Assembly (NCBI GenBank): GCA_958450325.1 | Contig: OY288256.1 | Location: 52,362,953-52,426,952, forward strand | Source: Agrostemma githago | Lineage: Eukaryota > Streptophyta > Magnoliopsida > Caryophyllales > Caryophyllaceae | Length of the DNA stretch: 64,000 bases | Direction of reading: 5' to 3' | Shown here: positions 22,101 to 31,189 of the stretch, in pieces | Position numbering within the stretch: the first letter of the stretch is position 1 | Layout of the letters: each line of letters opens with the position of its first letter | Position numbers and translations under genes: made by a program | The notes under the pieces: generated by a model | What the model was told of the DNA's origin: nothing | What the model saw: only the letters and a program-made list of their open reading frames with translations | Database searches by the model: none

Positions 22101-24744
22101 TCTTGATATTCATATTCTATATTTTAGTTGAATTTTAGGATTGTGACTTTTGATTTGGGAGACTTGTGACTCGTTTGTCTATATTTGCTTATTTTCGTTT
22201 TTGTATATATTTTGTGTTTTTGCTTTCCGTGATTTTATTTATAGGTCATAGATTGTCTTTTGAGCTTACTCGAGGACGAGTAAGAGTTAAGTGTGGGGAG
22301 TTTGATAAGTCGGTATTTTACCTATTTTTGTGCCACATTTACACTCTTATTTTGTCGGTTTGAGAACTCGATTTGCTTATATTTAGCTATTTTGTGTTTA
22401 ATTAGCTAATTAGTCGTGTTTAGTTTAATTAATGTACATTTATTATATTTCTCGGGATTTTGGTACTGCGGGTCCATGTTTCCATTTGTAGGTACCGGAA
22501 GGATCAGGTCGACTTAAAACCGAGACAAGTCAAAGACTAAAAAGGAAGACGAGCCGGGTTCTTATATTGGGCTTGAGAGCAGGATACCAAAAAAAAAAGA
22601 AAGTAGTAGTAGATTAGAGTCAAATGGGCCGCAGAAAAAAAAAAAAAGAAGAAAAAAGGAGCAGTAGATTAGAAAATAGAGAGGAGGAGAGATATGAGGG
22701 AATTAGATAGAGTAACAGTAGCAGAGTAGACAGTAGAAGTAGTAGCAGAAGCAGCATGCAGCAGCACGCAGCAGCAGCCAATCAGCCATGCCTTCCTCTG
22801 TTTTTCCCGTTCTTCTTTTTTTAGTTTTAATTAATTCCTTTAATTAGTTTAATCATTTAATCTTTTCTTAATCATTCTAGATTTCCTTGTTCTCAATATA
22901 ATTTCATCTCTCTTTTGTTTTAATTCCTCTTCCTCTTCTTTTTATTTATTATTTTGGGTTTATGTTTAATTAACTTTAATTAGCTTAAAGTTGTCATCTT
23001 TACAAGATTTTTAGCTTCTTTATGTATTTATTAGTTAGTCTATTAGTTTAATCTCACCCTTATCAATCGATTCGCGTAGCTAATTCGTAATCTGAGACCG
23101 ACCTAGTACTCGATCCCGATCTCTCTGTGGATTCGACCCGACTTGCCCTTACTATTTTAGTTTAGGTTAGTTGGTTTATTTGGTAGTTAGATTGGCGACA
23201 AATCCCGACTATCAACCCGTTTAATTGAAAGGTTTTTCAGTAACTAAATCTGTTGTACGAGACTGTCTAACACAAGAAGTTACAAAAGCGATATTGATGT
23301 GATTCTATATATACCTCATATCGATGGTAGTGATCGGTTGCGACGTCCCCGTTACTTCGGTCGATAATCATATCTATGAAGATGAGATATATATAGATTT
23401 AGATTAGATACGAACATAAGTAAATTATGATTATTTAGGTAAGCCATCCCTTTCTTAGTTTGACATATGGGAAACAGAAGTTATAACAGTGAAGTGAAGA
23501 CAAATAAATTCATGTTATTTTGGCTATATATGGTACTATTTCACATTATTATGACATGAAATGATTGAAATGTGATCTACCAATTACATTTGTTCCCTCA
23601 ATTAAAATGTTTCTCTCTCTCTCTCTCTCTCTCAATCAAAAAGCCATTGTTTTGGCTTAGCTTGTACGTTTCATAATCAAGTCATTCGAGTTCATTTTAA
23701 AACCTAGTCATCGAATTTACACAAAAATTTAAATAAAATTGTTGTGTAAATAGGATGATGATTTGATTACATGTTTATGGTTGAGGTTCAACATACCCAT
23801 TACATAAAAATTTCAGGAAGACGCTATTTCAATAATGTTTTTATATTTACATACTCATTATATATAACTTCATGCAAATAATTATGTAAAAGAAACTTTC
23901 AGCGTAAAGCCGCTTTACGCGAAGACTCGATCACAAATTTTCATTTTAGTCGTCTCTCAATATGATTATTATGACAGTTCTAATTAATATCAGATGAGAT
24001 TACTAAAATTAAATAATCTCGTCTATGTAAGAGGTCTCTATTATAACACTGTCTCGTATAAAATCTCGACTGGGACTAATTTTGAAGAACTGTTTTTCAG
24101 CAATTTTTTTTTTTCTTCTTTTTACTGCTATCCTTTTTTTTTATTTGTGAATCTGTTTGACATAGCTTAGAACCGTCTCATAAAAACATACTGTATGATA
24201 AATGATTTATCGGGGTCTGAAATTTATTTTGTAGCATGTGCAAAAGAAGCACCTGATCTATGAGTAAAAGTATCCCAGTTGTTGAGGCCTTTACCATCAC
24301 TCAAGTATGCACCTTCATACTGAAAACCAGTAAGAAAAGTAGAAAACACATCATATCGTCATCTTCGAAACATGACAAATTAAATTCTATCTTATACGGA
24401 GTATATATAAAATGAGGCAATTTCATACACTAAAACCACTCATAGAAGAATTTATACGTGTTTATACATATTAGGGTACGTACTTTAAATGAGATTATTA
24501 TTATTATTACACCGTACGTGAGACGGTTTGTCAGAGGACGAGAAAGTAGTACCTGATATGCGGAGGAAGCCGTGCCAAAGAGGAAGTTAGAAGGAAGTGT
24601 TGTCGAAGAAGAATAAGAAGCGGATGAAGATGATGCATGGAGAATTGAAGATAGAATTATAATAGCCAAGAAATTGGTAAATGTTGTTGTTGCTCTTATT
24701 ATTACTACTTGGTTTTGCAACATTTTGTACAAGGATGCATTCAT
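13147..24744 (-). CDS. Glycoside hydrolase family 1 beta-glucosidase (BGLU45-47-like), 12 exons
   Basis: Minus-strand exons, 5' to 3': 24744-24553, 24319-24253, 23373-23315, 17077-17002, 15484-15410, 15318-15231, 15147-14895, 14761-14646, 14485-14230, 13856-13754, 13662-13554 and 13384-13147. Every junction has GT/AG borders and keeps frame, giving 543 residues, normal for a plant GH1 enzyme. The N-terminus has a hydrophobic stretch (FLAIIILSSILHAS) as a secretory signal. The acid/base Glu lies in TFNEPN (exon 7) and the nucleophile Glu in ITENG (exon 10). NFLFGTASSAYQ, LNNWDTF and WSLLDNFEW are other family landmarks. It hydrolyses beta-glucosides; the exon 7-9 region resembles the Arabidopsis BGLU45-47 (monolignol glucoside) group, but substrate is inferred only. 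Intron 3 is 6.2 kb because it holds an LTR retrotransposon; intron 4 holds two MITEs. The coding sequence is intact. Confidence 0.92.
15737..15930. mobile_element. Stowaway-like MITE (194 bp) in GH1 intron 4
   Basis: The ends ctctctccgagttactatt and aataggaactcggagggag are inverted repeats extending to attattgtc/gacaataat, flanked by TA (15735-15736, 15931-15932). Confidence 0.8.
16078..16337. mobile_element. Stowaway-like MITE (260 bp) in GH1 intron 4
   Basis: Terminal inverted repeats cttcctccattttcttttt and aaaaagaaaatggaggaag extend to atcttccca/tgggaagat and are flanked by TA (16076-16077, 16338-16339). The 143-codon frame running through the element is an AT-rich artefact. Confidence 0.85.
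17344..19491 (+). repeat. 5' LTR of the GH1-intron element, split by a foldback
   Basis: The sequence matches the 3' LTR (22303-23214) in two blocks, 17344-17813 and 19063-19491. The break falls at gccaatcag, which is duplicated around the insert at 17814-19053. Confidence 0.9.
17814..19053. mobile_element. Mutator-like foldback (TIR-only MULE/MITE), 1.24 kb
   Basis: A 9-bp duplication gccaatcag flanks it (17805-17813 and 19054-19062), the Mutator hallmark. The two halves are nearly perfect reverse complements from the ends (actactttttaccgtcggcg... on both) to a small central loop near 18397-18407. The left arm lacks about 65 bp present in the right arm (roughly 18540-18610). Each arm includes Pol III-like B boxes, GGTTCGAATCC on the left near 18223 and GGGTTCGATCC on the right near 18562. 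No coding sequence. Confidence 0.85.
19495..19512 (+). promoter_or_regulatory. Primer binding site of the GH1-intron element
   Basis: TGGCGCCGTTGCCGGGGA lies 3 bases after the 5' LTR. The identical 18-mer follows each LTR of the array at 27997-48418. It is the PBS of Athila-type elements, usually described as complementary to tRNA-Asp. Confidence 0.85.
19582..20880 (+). CDS. Gag-like protein of non-autonomous element, acidic C-terminal half
   Basis: One uninterrupted frame of 432 codons from the ATG at 19582. Residues about 5-75 (ETLHDYWDKLKNCTLEF..., then YDGVHDNIRGMIEESCQG) resemble the retrotransposon gag helical core of Athila-type elements, in which a conserved Trp and a YxG-type motif recur. 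The rest is rich in Asp, Glu, Val and Leu and I cannot assign it. No zinc knuckle or enzyme motif follows. It lies directly downstream of the PBS and is followed by two hairpins. The open frame and young LTRs suggest it may still be translated; function is inferred only from position and the N-terminal resemblance. Confidence 0.6.
   Translation: MTIYHIPQRKETLHDYWDKLKNCTLEFDVEMWEFCHMVYDGVHDNIRGMIEESCQGRFTSMSYCERWDLLNMLVNDSRQSEKTSYKDAYLPLHVDATTFVDDLEFKLDDEPLVNMTTLPTICDLISSPLLKGCDDHGSVYVGSIVLIDDSKPSFDDNLEDKRCVGNDAIKETLLEVFEIVDEPYDECMGVFNDAFDMERDENCVLMEIQIPSPNLKDACLPHLMDVDDLVDNSCNEEVSYFHDKLVDDVETSSENVVEVVESMRVFEDKWDMDIDFFEEPILEKFESFAYFEDESISCIDYVDLVSLTPLLEAMYIDEDFDKSIHEANVSSCLALELGLIKCLEDGFEKYFTIEKLKNFNPPLDTFKASAKYFDEFEIFGFRAFSLKYLIHLSTSSFYHLWSCLFTMMPYDQFNEDWSISFDKLMRSLVGTK
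20881..22302 (+). other. Non-coding 3' internal region with hairpins and repeated polypurine motifs
   Basis: Two hairpins follow the stop codon: 20903-20921 (GCGGTTTC/GAAACCGC) and 20926-20943 (CTTGGG/CCCAAG). AAGTGTGGGGA occurs at about 21051, at 21145-21155 after hairpin 21120-21139, and at 22290-22300 after hairpin 22265-22284, just before the 3' LTR. An A-rich purine tract fills 21765-21870. The last AAGTGTGGGG motif is the 3' polypurine tract by position. Confidence 0.7.
22303..23214 (+). repeat. 3' LTR of the GH1-intron element (912 bp)
   Basis: Starts tgataagtcgg directly after the polypurine motif and ends cccgactatca, followed by the TSD acccg. It shows the undisturbed LTR that the 5' copy had before the foldback inserted. 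Confidence 0.9.
23612..23633. repeat. (TC)n microsatellite in GH1 intron 2-3 region
   Basis: Eleven tandem TC units, in the stretch between GH1 exons 3 and 2. Confidence 0.9.
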
Positions 24745-25030
24745 GTAAACAAACTTGTACGAGTAGTATTTTTTATTAATATTTGAATTTTAATTTATGT
24801 GGTTTATATGGAGTATGTTATATATTCCTACTAATAATAATTGGGGAAGGGACTCTTCCTTTTTATAATGGCCATAATTTGGCCGGTGCATGGCATTAGC
24901 ATAACTACAAATTAAAGAAAGAACATTCGAGGTCCCCTGGACACCGTGAATGAATTTCTCCAATTTTCACTAATTTTATTATTAATACCACAGAGTAGAT
25001 AGCTTTTATAATTGGATCGGGATTTTCGAA

Positions 25031-25073
<43 letters not shown>

Positions 25074-25413
25074 TTCGTCTGTAAAAGAACTTTTACCTTT
25101 TTTTTCTATGTTGTGTATTGCATGACGCTTCTAATACGTTACGCAAGAGAATGACGAATAAGCTATAGCAGTATAGCACCACACTGCACTACCACCACAC
25201 ACTTGCCACTGTTGTTTTGTACGTGGGTATTCCACTTGAAATTCACGTGTAAGATCGAATGTATATTAATGTTAAACTATAGTATATTGTATTTTATGTT
25301 TAGTTAGATGAATTTATAGATTGACTTGCGATAAATAACGTAAGATTTTGTTGAATGATCAAATTTACAATAAATTTTTTTAATCGTGTATTATGCTCTG
25401 GAGTTCTAGTAAG
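24745..25413. other. Upstream region of the GH1 gene
   Basis: AT-rich. Read on the minus strand, TATAAAAAGG at 24867-24858 lies about 115 bp upstream of the ATG and is a plausible TATA box; tatataac near 24820 is a weaker alternative. A homopolymer of about 45 T occupies 25033-25077. No gene is seen. Confidence 0.4.
24858..24867 (-). promoter_or_regulatory. Candidate TATA box of the GH1 gene
   Basis: TATAAAAAGG on the minus strand, at a distance from the ATG that would give a 5' UTR of roughly 80-90 bases. Position and consensus only. Confidence 0.4.
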
Positions 25414-25594
25414 TGTGAGAATAACGCGATATTATTACGATATTATCGTGATACCATAATCTTGTAAATTTATTTATTTGCTAGAATTATTCTTTCCCAG
25501 TTCGAGAATCATGTACCTACTAATTTATAAGGAGATGTACGTGTATAGTTTTTTCTTATGCAATAATAAACAAAAGCTTTCCATAATTTTTACA
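25414..25594 (+). repeat. Copia 5' LTR (181 bp)
   Basis: Starts tgtgagaataac, ends aatttttaca, and is followed by tggtattagagcagg, close to the usual initiator tRNA-Met PBS TGGTATCAGAGC with one change. Confidence 0.85.
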
Positions 25595-25609
25595 TGGTAT
25601 TAGAGCAGG
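25595..25609 (+). promoter_or_regulatory. Copia primer binding site
   Basis: tggtattagagcagg abuts the LTR; tRNA-Met-type PBS with a C-to-T change at position 7. Confidence 0.75.
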
Positions 25610-25624
25610 AATAGAAAAAAAATA

Positions 25625-25715
25625 CTTCCTCCGTATCTATATGTTCGTCCACTTTCATTATAATACTCCACCCATATATTAAATAAAGTGGACGAACATA
25701 TAGATACGGAGGAAG
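25625..25715. mobile_element. Stowaway-like MITE in the Copia leader (91 bp)
   Basis: Perfect 31-bp terminal inverted repeats (cttcctccgtatctatatg... and its complement) with TA on both sides. It is nested between the Copia PBS and gag. Confidence 0.9.
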
Positions 25716-25739
25716 TATCACTTATCAATCCCACGCACC

Positions 25740-26736
25740 ATGACCGGAGGCGGCGAGAAGAAGACGATGGTCATACCTTCTTCATCACCATTGTTCTTAA
25801 ACGGGTCGGACAACCCGAACATCATGATTACCCAAACGGTATTCAATGGTGAAAATTATGATGCATGGGCACATCAGATGCGGTGAAGATGAGACTTGAC
25901 TCGAAAAACAAATTGGCTTTCATTGACGGAATCATCGAAGAACCAGCAACGAAAGACAAAGAAGAAAGCATTGAGCACGTTGCTTGGTGGCAATGTAATG
26001 CTATGATAAAAACTTGGTTGAGAAACGTGATTGACTCGAAATTGCATGCGAGTATCACTTTTTCGGCCACGGTAAAAGAAGTAGGGAAGAACTACAAGAA
26101 CGATATTCCTCGGGAAACGCTCCCCGAGTGCATCAACTCAGGTCGTAGTTGAATGAATTGAAACATGACAAGCTCTCGGTTGTCGAATATTACACCAAAT
26201 TAAAGACAATTTGGGATGAATTATTAGGAGGCTATAGTCGGGTTTCCAAATGTACGTGCAGAGCTGCGACTGAATTTCAAAAGGAAAAAGAGGAAGAAAA
26301 GGTACATCAATTCCTTATGGGATTGAATGACAAACTTTACGGGAATCTTAGATCCAACATACTTATGGACGACAAGATTCCTCCATTAAGTCGGGTCTAT
26401 AAGAACAACACAAAGCTATTGTGAGGTTGAAAGAAGAGATAACAGAGGAAGCGGCTTTTGCCGTCAGGCGTGGACCGACTTTCGATCGAGGAGGCTGTCG
26501 AGACGGGCAAAAATTGGACCAAGAAGGAGAAGATGAAGAAGGACGGTGCACACACTATCGAAAGTGGGGACATGACGAGGACAATTGTTGGACAAAGCAC
26601 GGAGTTCCAGCGCATATTGCTCGAGGACGAGGACGTGGAAGGAGCAATCGAGGTCGGGGGACCGGCCGAGGAATCTCGTGGAAGGCCAATGCTGTGACCT
26701 TATCTGAACCACGGGCAGAAAACAGCCAATGAACCG
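25740..26736 (+). pseudogene. Copia gag (UBN2-type), frameshifted
   Basis: Begins MTGGGEKKTMVIPSSSP, continues to NGENYDAW, then shifts frame near 25870 and resumes as SKNKLAFIDGIIEEP. The core is followed by a zinc-knuckle region, CTHYRKWGHDEDNCW (about 26545-26590). In the CX2CX4HX4C pattern the second Cys is a Tyr, so the knuckle is broken. Further shifts occur near 26150 and 26420. Gag would form the cytoplasmic particle; this copy cannot. Confidence 0.8.
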
Positions 26737-26769
26737 GGGTTGCTAGTATAAATGATGTGATGCTCACCA

Positions 26770-27130
26770 ATGATCGAGGAAATACAATCTCTAAGAGCAC
26801 TTCTACAACCTCTAAAACAATCGACGGAAAGGCTCACAGGTAAAATCGATATTAATAATCAATGGATCATTGATACAGGTGCATCGCACCACATGACAGG
26901 AAGACGAGAGTTTCTTACCAACTTGCGCAATGAAACGCCGACGAGTGTTGAGATGCCTGACGGAGTTCAGGCAGTCATCAATGTTCATGGGAAGGCACGA
27001 CTAGATGGAAATTTGGTCCTCAAAGACGTGCTATATGTTCCTACATTAACTTGTAATTTAGTTTCCGTATAACAATTAATAATGGAAAAGAATTGTTTTG
27101 TAACATTTTATCCCGATTTTTGTGTAATAC
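26770..27130 (+). pseudogene. Copia aspartic protease region
   Basis: WIIDTGASHHMTG contains the DTGA active-site motif, followed by the flap-like region (VEMPDGVQAVINVHGKARL) and LKDVLYVPTLTCNLVSV, all standard for Copia proteases. The frame ends in a stop right after LVSV where functional elements continue. Confidence 0.8.
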
Positions 27131-27996
27131 ATGACCAATCTACGAAGAGGATGATTGGAGTGGGTGAGCAACGAGATGGTGTTTACTACTACAAGGCCCA
27201 AGAGCAAGAATTAGCATGTCGAGTCAACACGGAAGGCAAGGTTCGATTATGACATAAAAGATTAGGACACCCTTCTCATAACATTTTGAATAAAGTATCT
27301 AGCTTAGCTGGTAGTAATTTGGTTTGGAACGATGCTGATGTCTGTGATTCTTGTTGTCGAGCCAAACAAACTCGATCCAATTTTAATCGTAATTATAAGC
27401 GAGCCATACCTGATTCACTGTGATATATGGGGTCCATACTGGGCAAATGAACTAAGTGTGGCACACTATTTCTTAACAATAGTCGACGATTGTAGTCGAG
27501 GGGTGTGGTTATATCTAATGAAGGAAAAGAGTGAGGCAGGGAGTTTACTAATTCAGTTTTGTGAGATGATGAGTTGGCAATTTAACAAAACCGTAAAAGT
27601 AATTCAGAGCGATAATGGTGGTGAGTTTAATTCTACACTAATGAGGTTGTACTATCATGAAAAAGGGATACTACACCACACAATGAAGCAATATAGACAC
27701 GCCTAAACAAAATGGGCGGGTGGAGAGAAAACACCGTCACATTCTTGAAAAAGTCCGTGCCTTAAGATTTGAGTCGGGATTACCTGTTACCTTTTGGGGA
27801 GAGTGCGTGATGACAGCAACATATCTACTAAATAGGACTCCGACACTAATCTTAGGGGGAAAAACAACCTACGAGGTGTAATATGGGGAAGTGCCAAAAT
27901 TGGAACATTTAAGAGTGTTCGGTTGTCAATGTTATGCATATAAACACGAGTGAAGGATAAGTTTGGTGAAAAAGGGCGTCGATGCATATTTATAGG
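27131..27996 (+). pseudogene. Copia integrase, N-terminal and catalytic core, interrupted
   Basis: The pre-integrase zinc-finger segment reads L(stop)HKRLGHPSHN with a TGA where a Trp is usual, then CDSCCRAKQTR. The DDE core shows HCDIWGPY, IQSDNGGEF and NGRVERKHRHI. Several frameshifts separate these blocks. The region breaks at 27996, where the Athila-like array is inserted; the continuation is at 48419. Confidence 0.8.
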
Positions 27997-29587
27997 TGAT
28001 AAGTGTAGTTTGTAGTGCCTATTTTGTTGTATTTTGGTCCCATTTTCCTTGTGGAATCGCTCTTTGGGAGCGGTTTATGGGCTACTCATGCTTCTTCTAG
28101 TTCGTCTCAGGTTCCCGAGACCATTCATGAAGAATTGGAACGATTCGGACTCGTTTCATACACTTTTGGAGCCAACAAAGAGAAGAAACGATCACTCGAT
28201 GCCTTGGATTTGACCCCGAGACTTTGGGACCCAATCCCGAGCCTCTTAGACTCGATCCTGAGACCCGAGAATCGGTGAGAAGCCCATGAGAACCAAGGAG
28301 GGACCAAAAAGATCATAATGGAGGCCTACAAGGTCCTTCCCGGGCGGGATAATGCCTTCCCGACCGGGAAGGAGTGCACAAAAGGAGAGGCTACTGTCTT
28401 GAGCCCGTCCCGGGCGGGACCGTCTCGTCCCGGGCGGGACGAAGCACTGGCAGCCCGCTTTTGTTTCTTTTCTTCTCCTTATTCATTGTAACCCTATATA
28501 TACTCGTCCTCTTGTATTCTTATGGAATGTTCTTCACTTCCCACTAAACCCTAGACTATTTTAGGTTAAATTAGCTTAGATTAGTGTAGATTAGTACTTA
28601 ATTACTCCTTAATCTAGTTAGTTACTCTTGTATTATTGGGATTCTTGAAGAATCTACCAATCTTGACAACATTGGTGGATGTTTGGGTATTCTTTTATGC
28701 AAGTGTTCATCTTTTCCATTCCTTTCTAGTTGGTATAATCTTTCTTCTCCTTTTACTCTTAATCTTTCATAGTTAATCAAGTTTTCATCTTTGTTATTGT
28801 TTGTTGTTCATCCTTATTTGTTCTTCATAATAAATGGGGTTGTTCTTGTGTTTGTTTCTTCTTGTTAGTGTTAGATTTAGTTTAGATATGGTTGAGTAGA
28901 CTCTTGCTAGGGTTAGTAGGGTGATTTGGGTGTTTAATGGGTGATTAAGGGTTTGTTGGAGATGTTGGTGGAAGTTTTGGGTTTCCTCTTGGTTGATGCA
29001 TGGAACATGTTTGATGAAATGCTTGAATGACATGTAGATGCATATGCTTGTTTTTCTTGCCTTTTCTCTTGTGGGTGGTGGTTTGCTCGTGGGTTTGGTT
29101 CCCTCACTACGTAGCGAGAGCCCGGTGAGGACGACCCCTAGGTCGGTCTACGTAGCGAGAGCCCGGACGTGACCTAGGCTACGAAAGCACGCTAGTAACC
29201 CCGTTTGTCATGTGTGTCGCTAAGATGGGTTCTATCAAGAACCTGTAGGTCAGTCTACGTAGCGAGAGCCCGGACTACACCTAGATTACCCGACTACCCC
29301 TTCACTTTAGCTCTTCCTTGACCATTCCATCACCCCTTGAACCCGACCTAATCCTAGCCGTTTTCCTTACTTGTTTTCTTTGTCACCTTAGTCATAGTCT
29401 TAGCCTTCTCCCCTTCCTATCATTTTAGCTTAGCTTAGTTCGTTGACCTAGTCTTGTATTTAGGTGACCTTAGTCTAGACACCTCATTACCGTCCCCGTG
29501 GATTCGACCCGACTTGCCCTAGCTACCCACTAGGATTATCCGATTATTATTTGACGGTGGGGATCCAAGGCAAATCCCTCACCATCA
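27997..29587 (+). repeat. Array LTR 1
   Basis: First LTR of the array, 1591 bp. It lacks about 40 bp in the palindrome cluster near 28410-28440 that the other LTRs have. Contains a TATATATA promoter-like box at 28495 and three copies of a tacgtagcgagagcccgg motif (29118-29276). Confidence 0.92.
28495..28502 (+). promoter_or_regulatory. Candidate LTR promoter TATA box
   Basis: CCTATATATAC in LTR 1. The same string is in the other LTRs near 34773, 41050, 47327 and 52449. Position in the first third of the LTR fits a U3 promoter; not otherwise tested. Confidence 0.45.
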
Positions 29588-29590
29588 ATT

Positions 29591-29608
29591 TGGCGCCGTT
29601 GCCGGGGA
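29591..29608 (+). promoter_or_regulatory. Primer binding site, array unit 1
   Basis: TGGCGCCGTTGCCGGGGA, Athila-type PBS, 3 bases after LTR 1; repeated after LTR 2 (35869) and LTR 3 (42145). It is absent after LTR 4, where Copia sequence resumes. Confidence 0.85.
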
Positions 29609-29878
29609 CGGTGCTAGTTTAGACCTAGTTTGCCTATTTACTTGACTTTATCTTTGTTTTTTTCTTTTTTTTTGTTCCTTTGCTTCTTGTGTGTGTGAAG
29701 TTTATTTCTCTCTTGTCTAGTGCCCAAAAAGCACTAGACTTCTCACGTTTGCTCCTAGTCCACAGTTTTTGCCTAGAGGTGGTCGCCATCCTCTTCTTTA
29801 CAACTCAGAGCCGCATAAACGGACAGTTGCTAGATTGAGAGGTTTCCAACCGGGTACAAGCCAAGATTTCGAGCAAGC

Positions 29879-31189
29879 ATGAGGTTTGATCTAAACTCCC
29901 CACACTCGGGAGCCGATATGAGCTACTCCTCTCCCTCTATGGATCAAGAGTATGACATGACGTCCCCCTACCACTATCAAGCTTCTTGGGGTAATCAAGA
30001 CACTAGTGGGTATGAACTTCAAGGATATGGAAACGGCTACCAACAAGTGAACGCTGATCAATCATATGATCATGGTGGCTATTACTCAAGCTATCAATGT
30101 GAACCCACCATGTTTCATCATGATTCGCCGTATGGAAGGCAATTTCCCCAAAACCCACCACATTACCCTTCACCTCAACCACAATATGAACCCCATGACC
30201 CACAATACTACCAATCACCTCAACCTCACTACCAACAATATGATGCCCCATCCCTTGGGCATCATCAAGATTTTCAAGGAGCTTTACAAGACCCCAATGA
30301 CCACCAATAGCTAAACTTGGAGTTGTATCAATCGATTCTTCAATTGCAAAGGAGCCAACAAGAAATGGCCATCCAAATGCAAAAGAACCAAGATGAATTC
30401 ATGGCCCAATGTCAAAGGGAAAACGAGGCGAGGGATGCTCGATTAAATACGTTAATGGTTAAAACCTTAATGTTTTTATCCCGAACGTCACAACTAGATG
30501 AAGGGTGCCCACTTGAGAAAGGGGAGCAACCTAATCACGAAGCCGCCGATGTAGTTCCTTTTGAAAGCAAAACTTGCTTTGAAGAACCTCAATCGTCTAC
30601 CCAAAAAGAGACGAATGAGGATATGGCTCTTGGTGAAGGCATCGTTAGTGAAGAATTGGAGGAGGTTAGTGAGTTGGATGAGTTGGTGGAATTTGTGAAG
30701 TTGTTGGGTGAATTTGACAAGCCTAAGTTGCCCTTGTCCGAGAATGTGGATAAGCATCAAGAGCCCCTTGCTAGTACACCAAGCAATGGTTTGGAAGAGA
30801 TTGAAACCGCCGGTAGAAGTTTCAATCCTCTCCTCCAAGATGATGTGGGGACAAGTGATGAAGATGGGGAACCACAACTTGAGGAAAGTGTGGGGGTGTA
30901 CAACAAGGAAATGAGGCGAAAGCCATTTTTTGTGCCTCTTATCAAGGACTTGAAGCTTGCTTGTGATTGGAGACGATGCTTAGGGAGGAAGAGGTCGGTA
31001 AAGCTCGTGGGATGGATAGACCCCGGAGACAACTTGAAAGATGACGTTGGGTCTTCAGAGGACTACTTCTTGCCTCTACCTTGGAGGCCGTGGAGGATAG
31101 CTTGGCTCGAGCACTCTTTGGGCCTTCATTACGATGTCGGTCTTGCGTTTGACTTGCTCCTCCAATCCCTTGAGGGCTATGGTTGAAGA
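29879..31189 (+). CDS. Unknown protein of the array element, frame split by an in-frame TAG
   Basis: One reading frame of 143 codons, TAG at 30308-30310, then 292 more codons without interruption. The first part is Tyr/Gln/Pro/His-rich and low-complexity (PQPQYEPHDPQYYQSPQPHY). The second part starts with a coiled-coil-like Gln/Glu segment (LQRSQQEMAIQMQKNQDEF), then an acidic stretch. It ends with a basic, Trp-containing tail (PFFVPLIKDLKLACDWRRC, WRPWRIAWLEHSLGL). I recognise no domain. It occupies the gag position after the PBS. The identical arrangement, amber included, is in the other two units. It may be a gag-derived structural protein; readthrough is only a possibility. Confidence 0.55.

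Larger units (their letters stand above)
17344..23214 (+). mobile_element. Non-autonomous Athila-like Ty3/Gypsy element inserted in GH1 intron 3
   Basis: LTRs at 17344-19491 and 22303-23214 are flanked by a perfect 5-bp duplication acccg (17339-17343, 23215-23219). Without the foldback inserted in the 5' LTR, the two LTRs are both about 0.9 kb and differ at only about ten places, so the insertion is young. The LTRs start tgataagtcgg and end gactatca. A PBS of the Athila type follows the 5' LTR. The interior holds one gag-like frame and no protease, reverse transcriptase, RNase H or integrase, so mobility must depend on another element. It lies antisense to the GH1 gene. Confidence 0.9.

Noticed and set aside
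24430..24552. Continuation of the GH1 first exon past 24553
   Set aside because: The donor GTACT at 24552-24548 joins in frame to the next exon (YEGAYLSDGKG); the read-through is not GH1-like.
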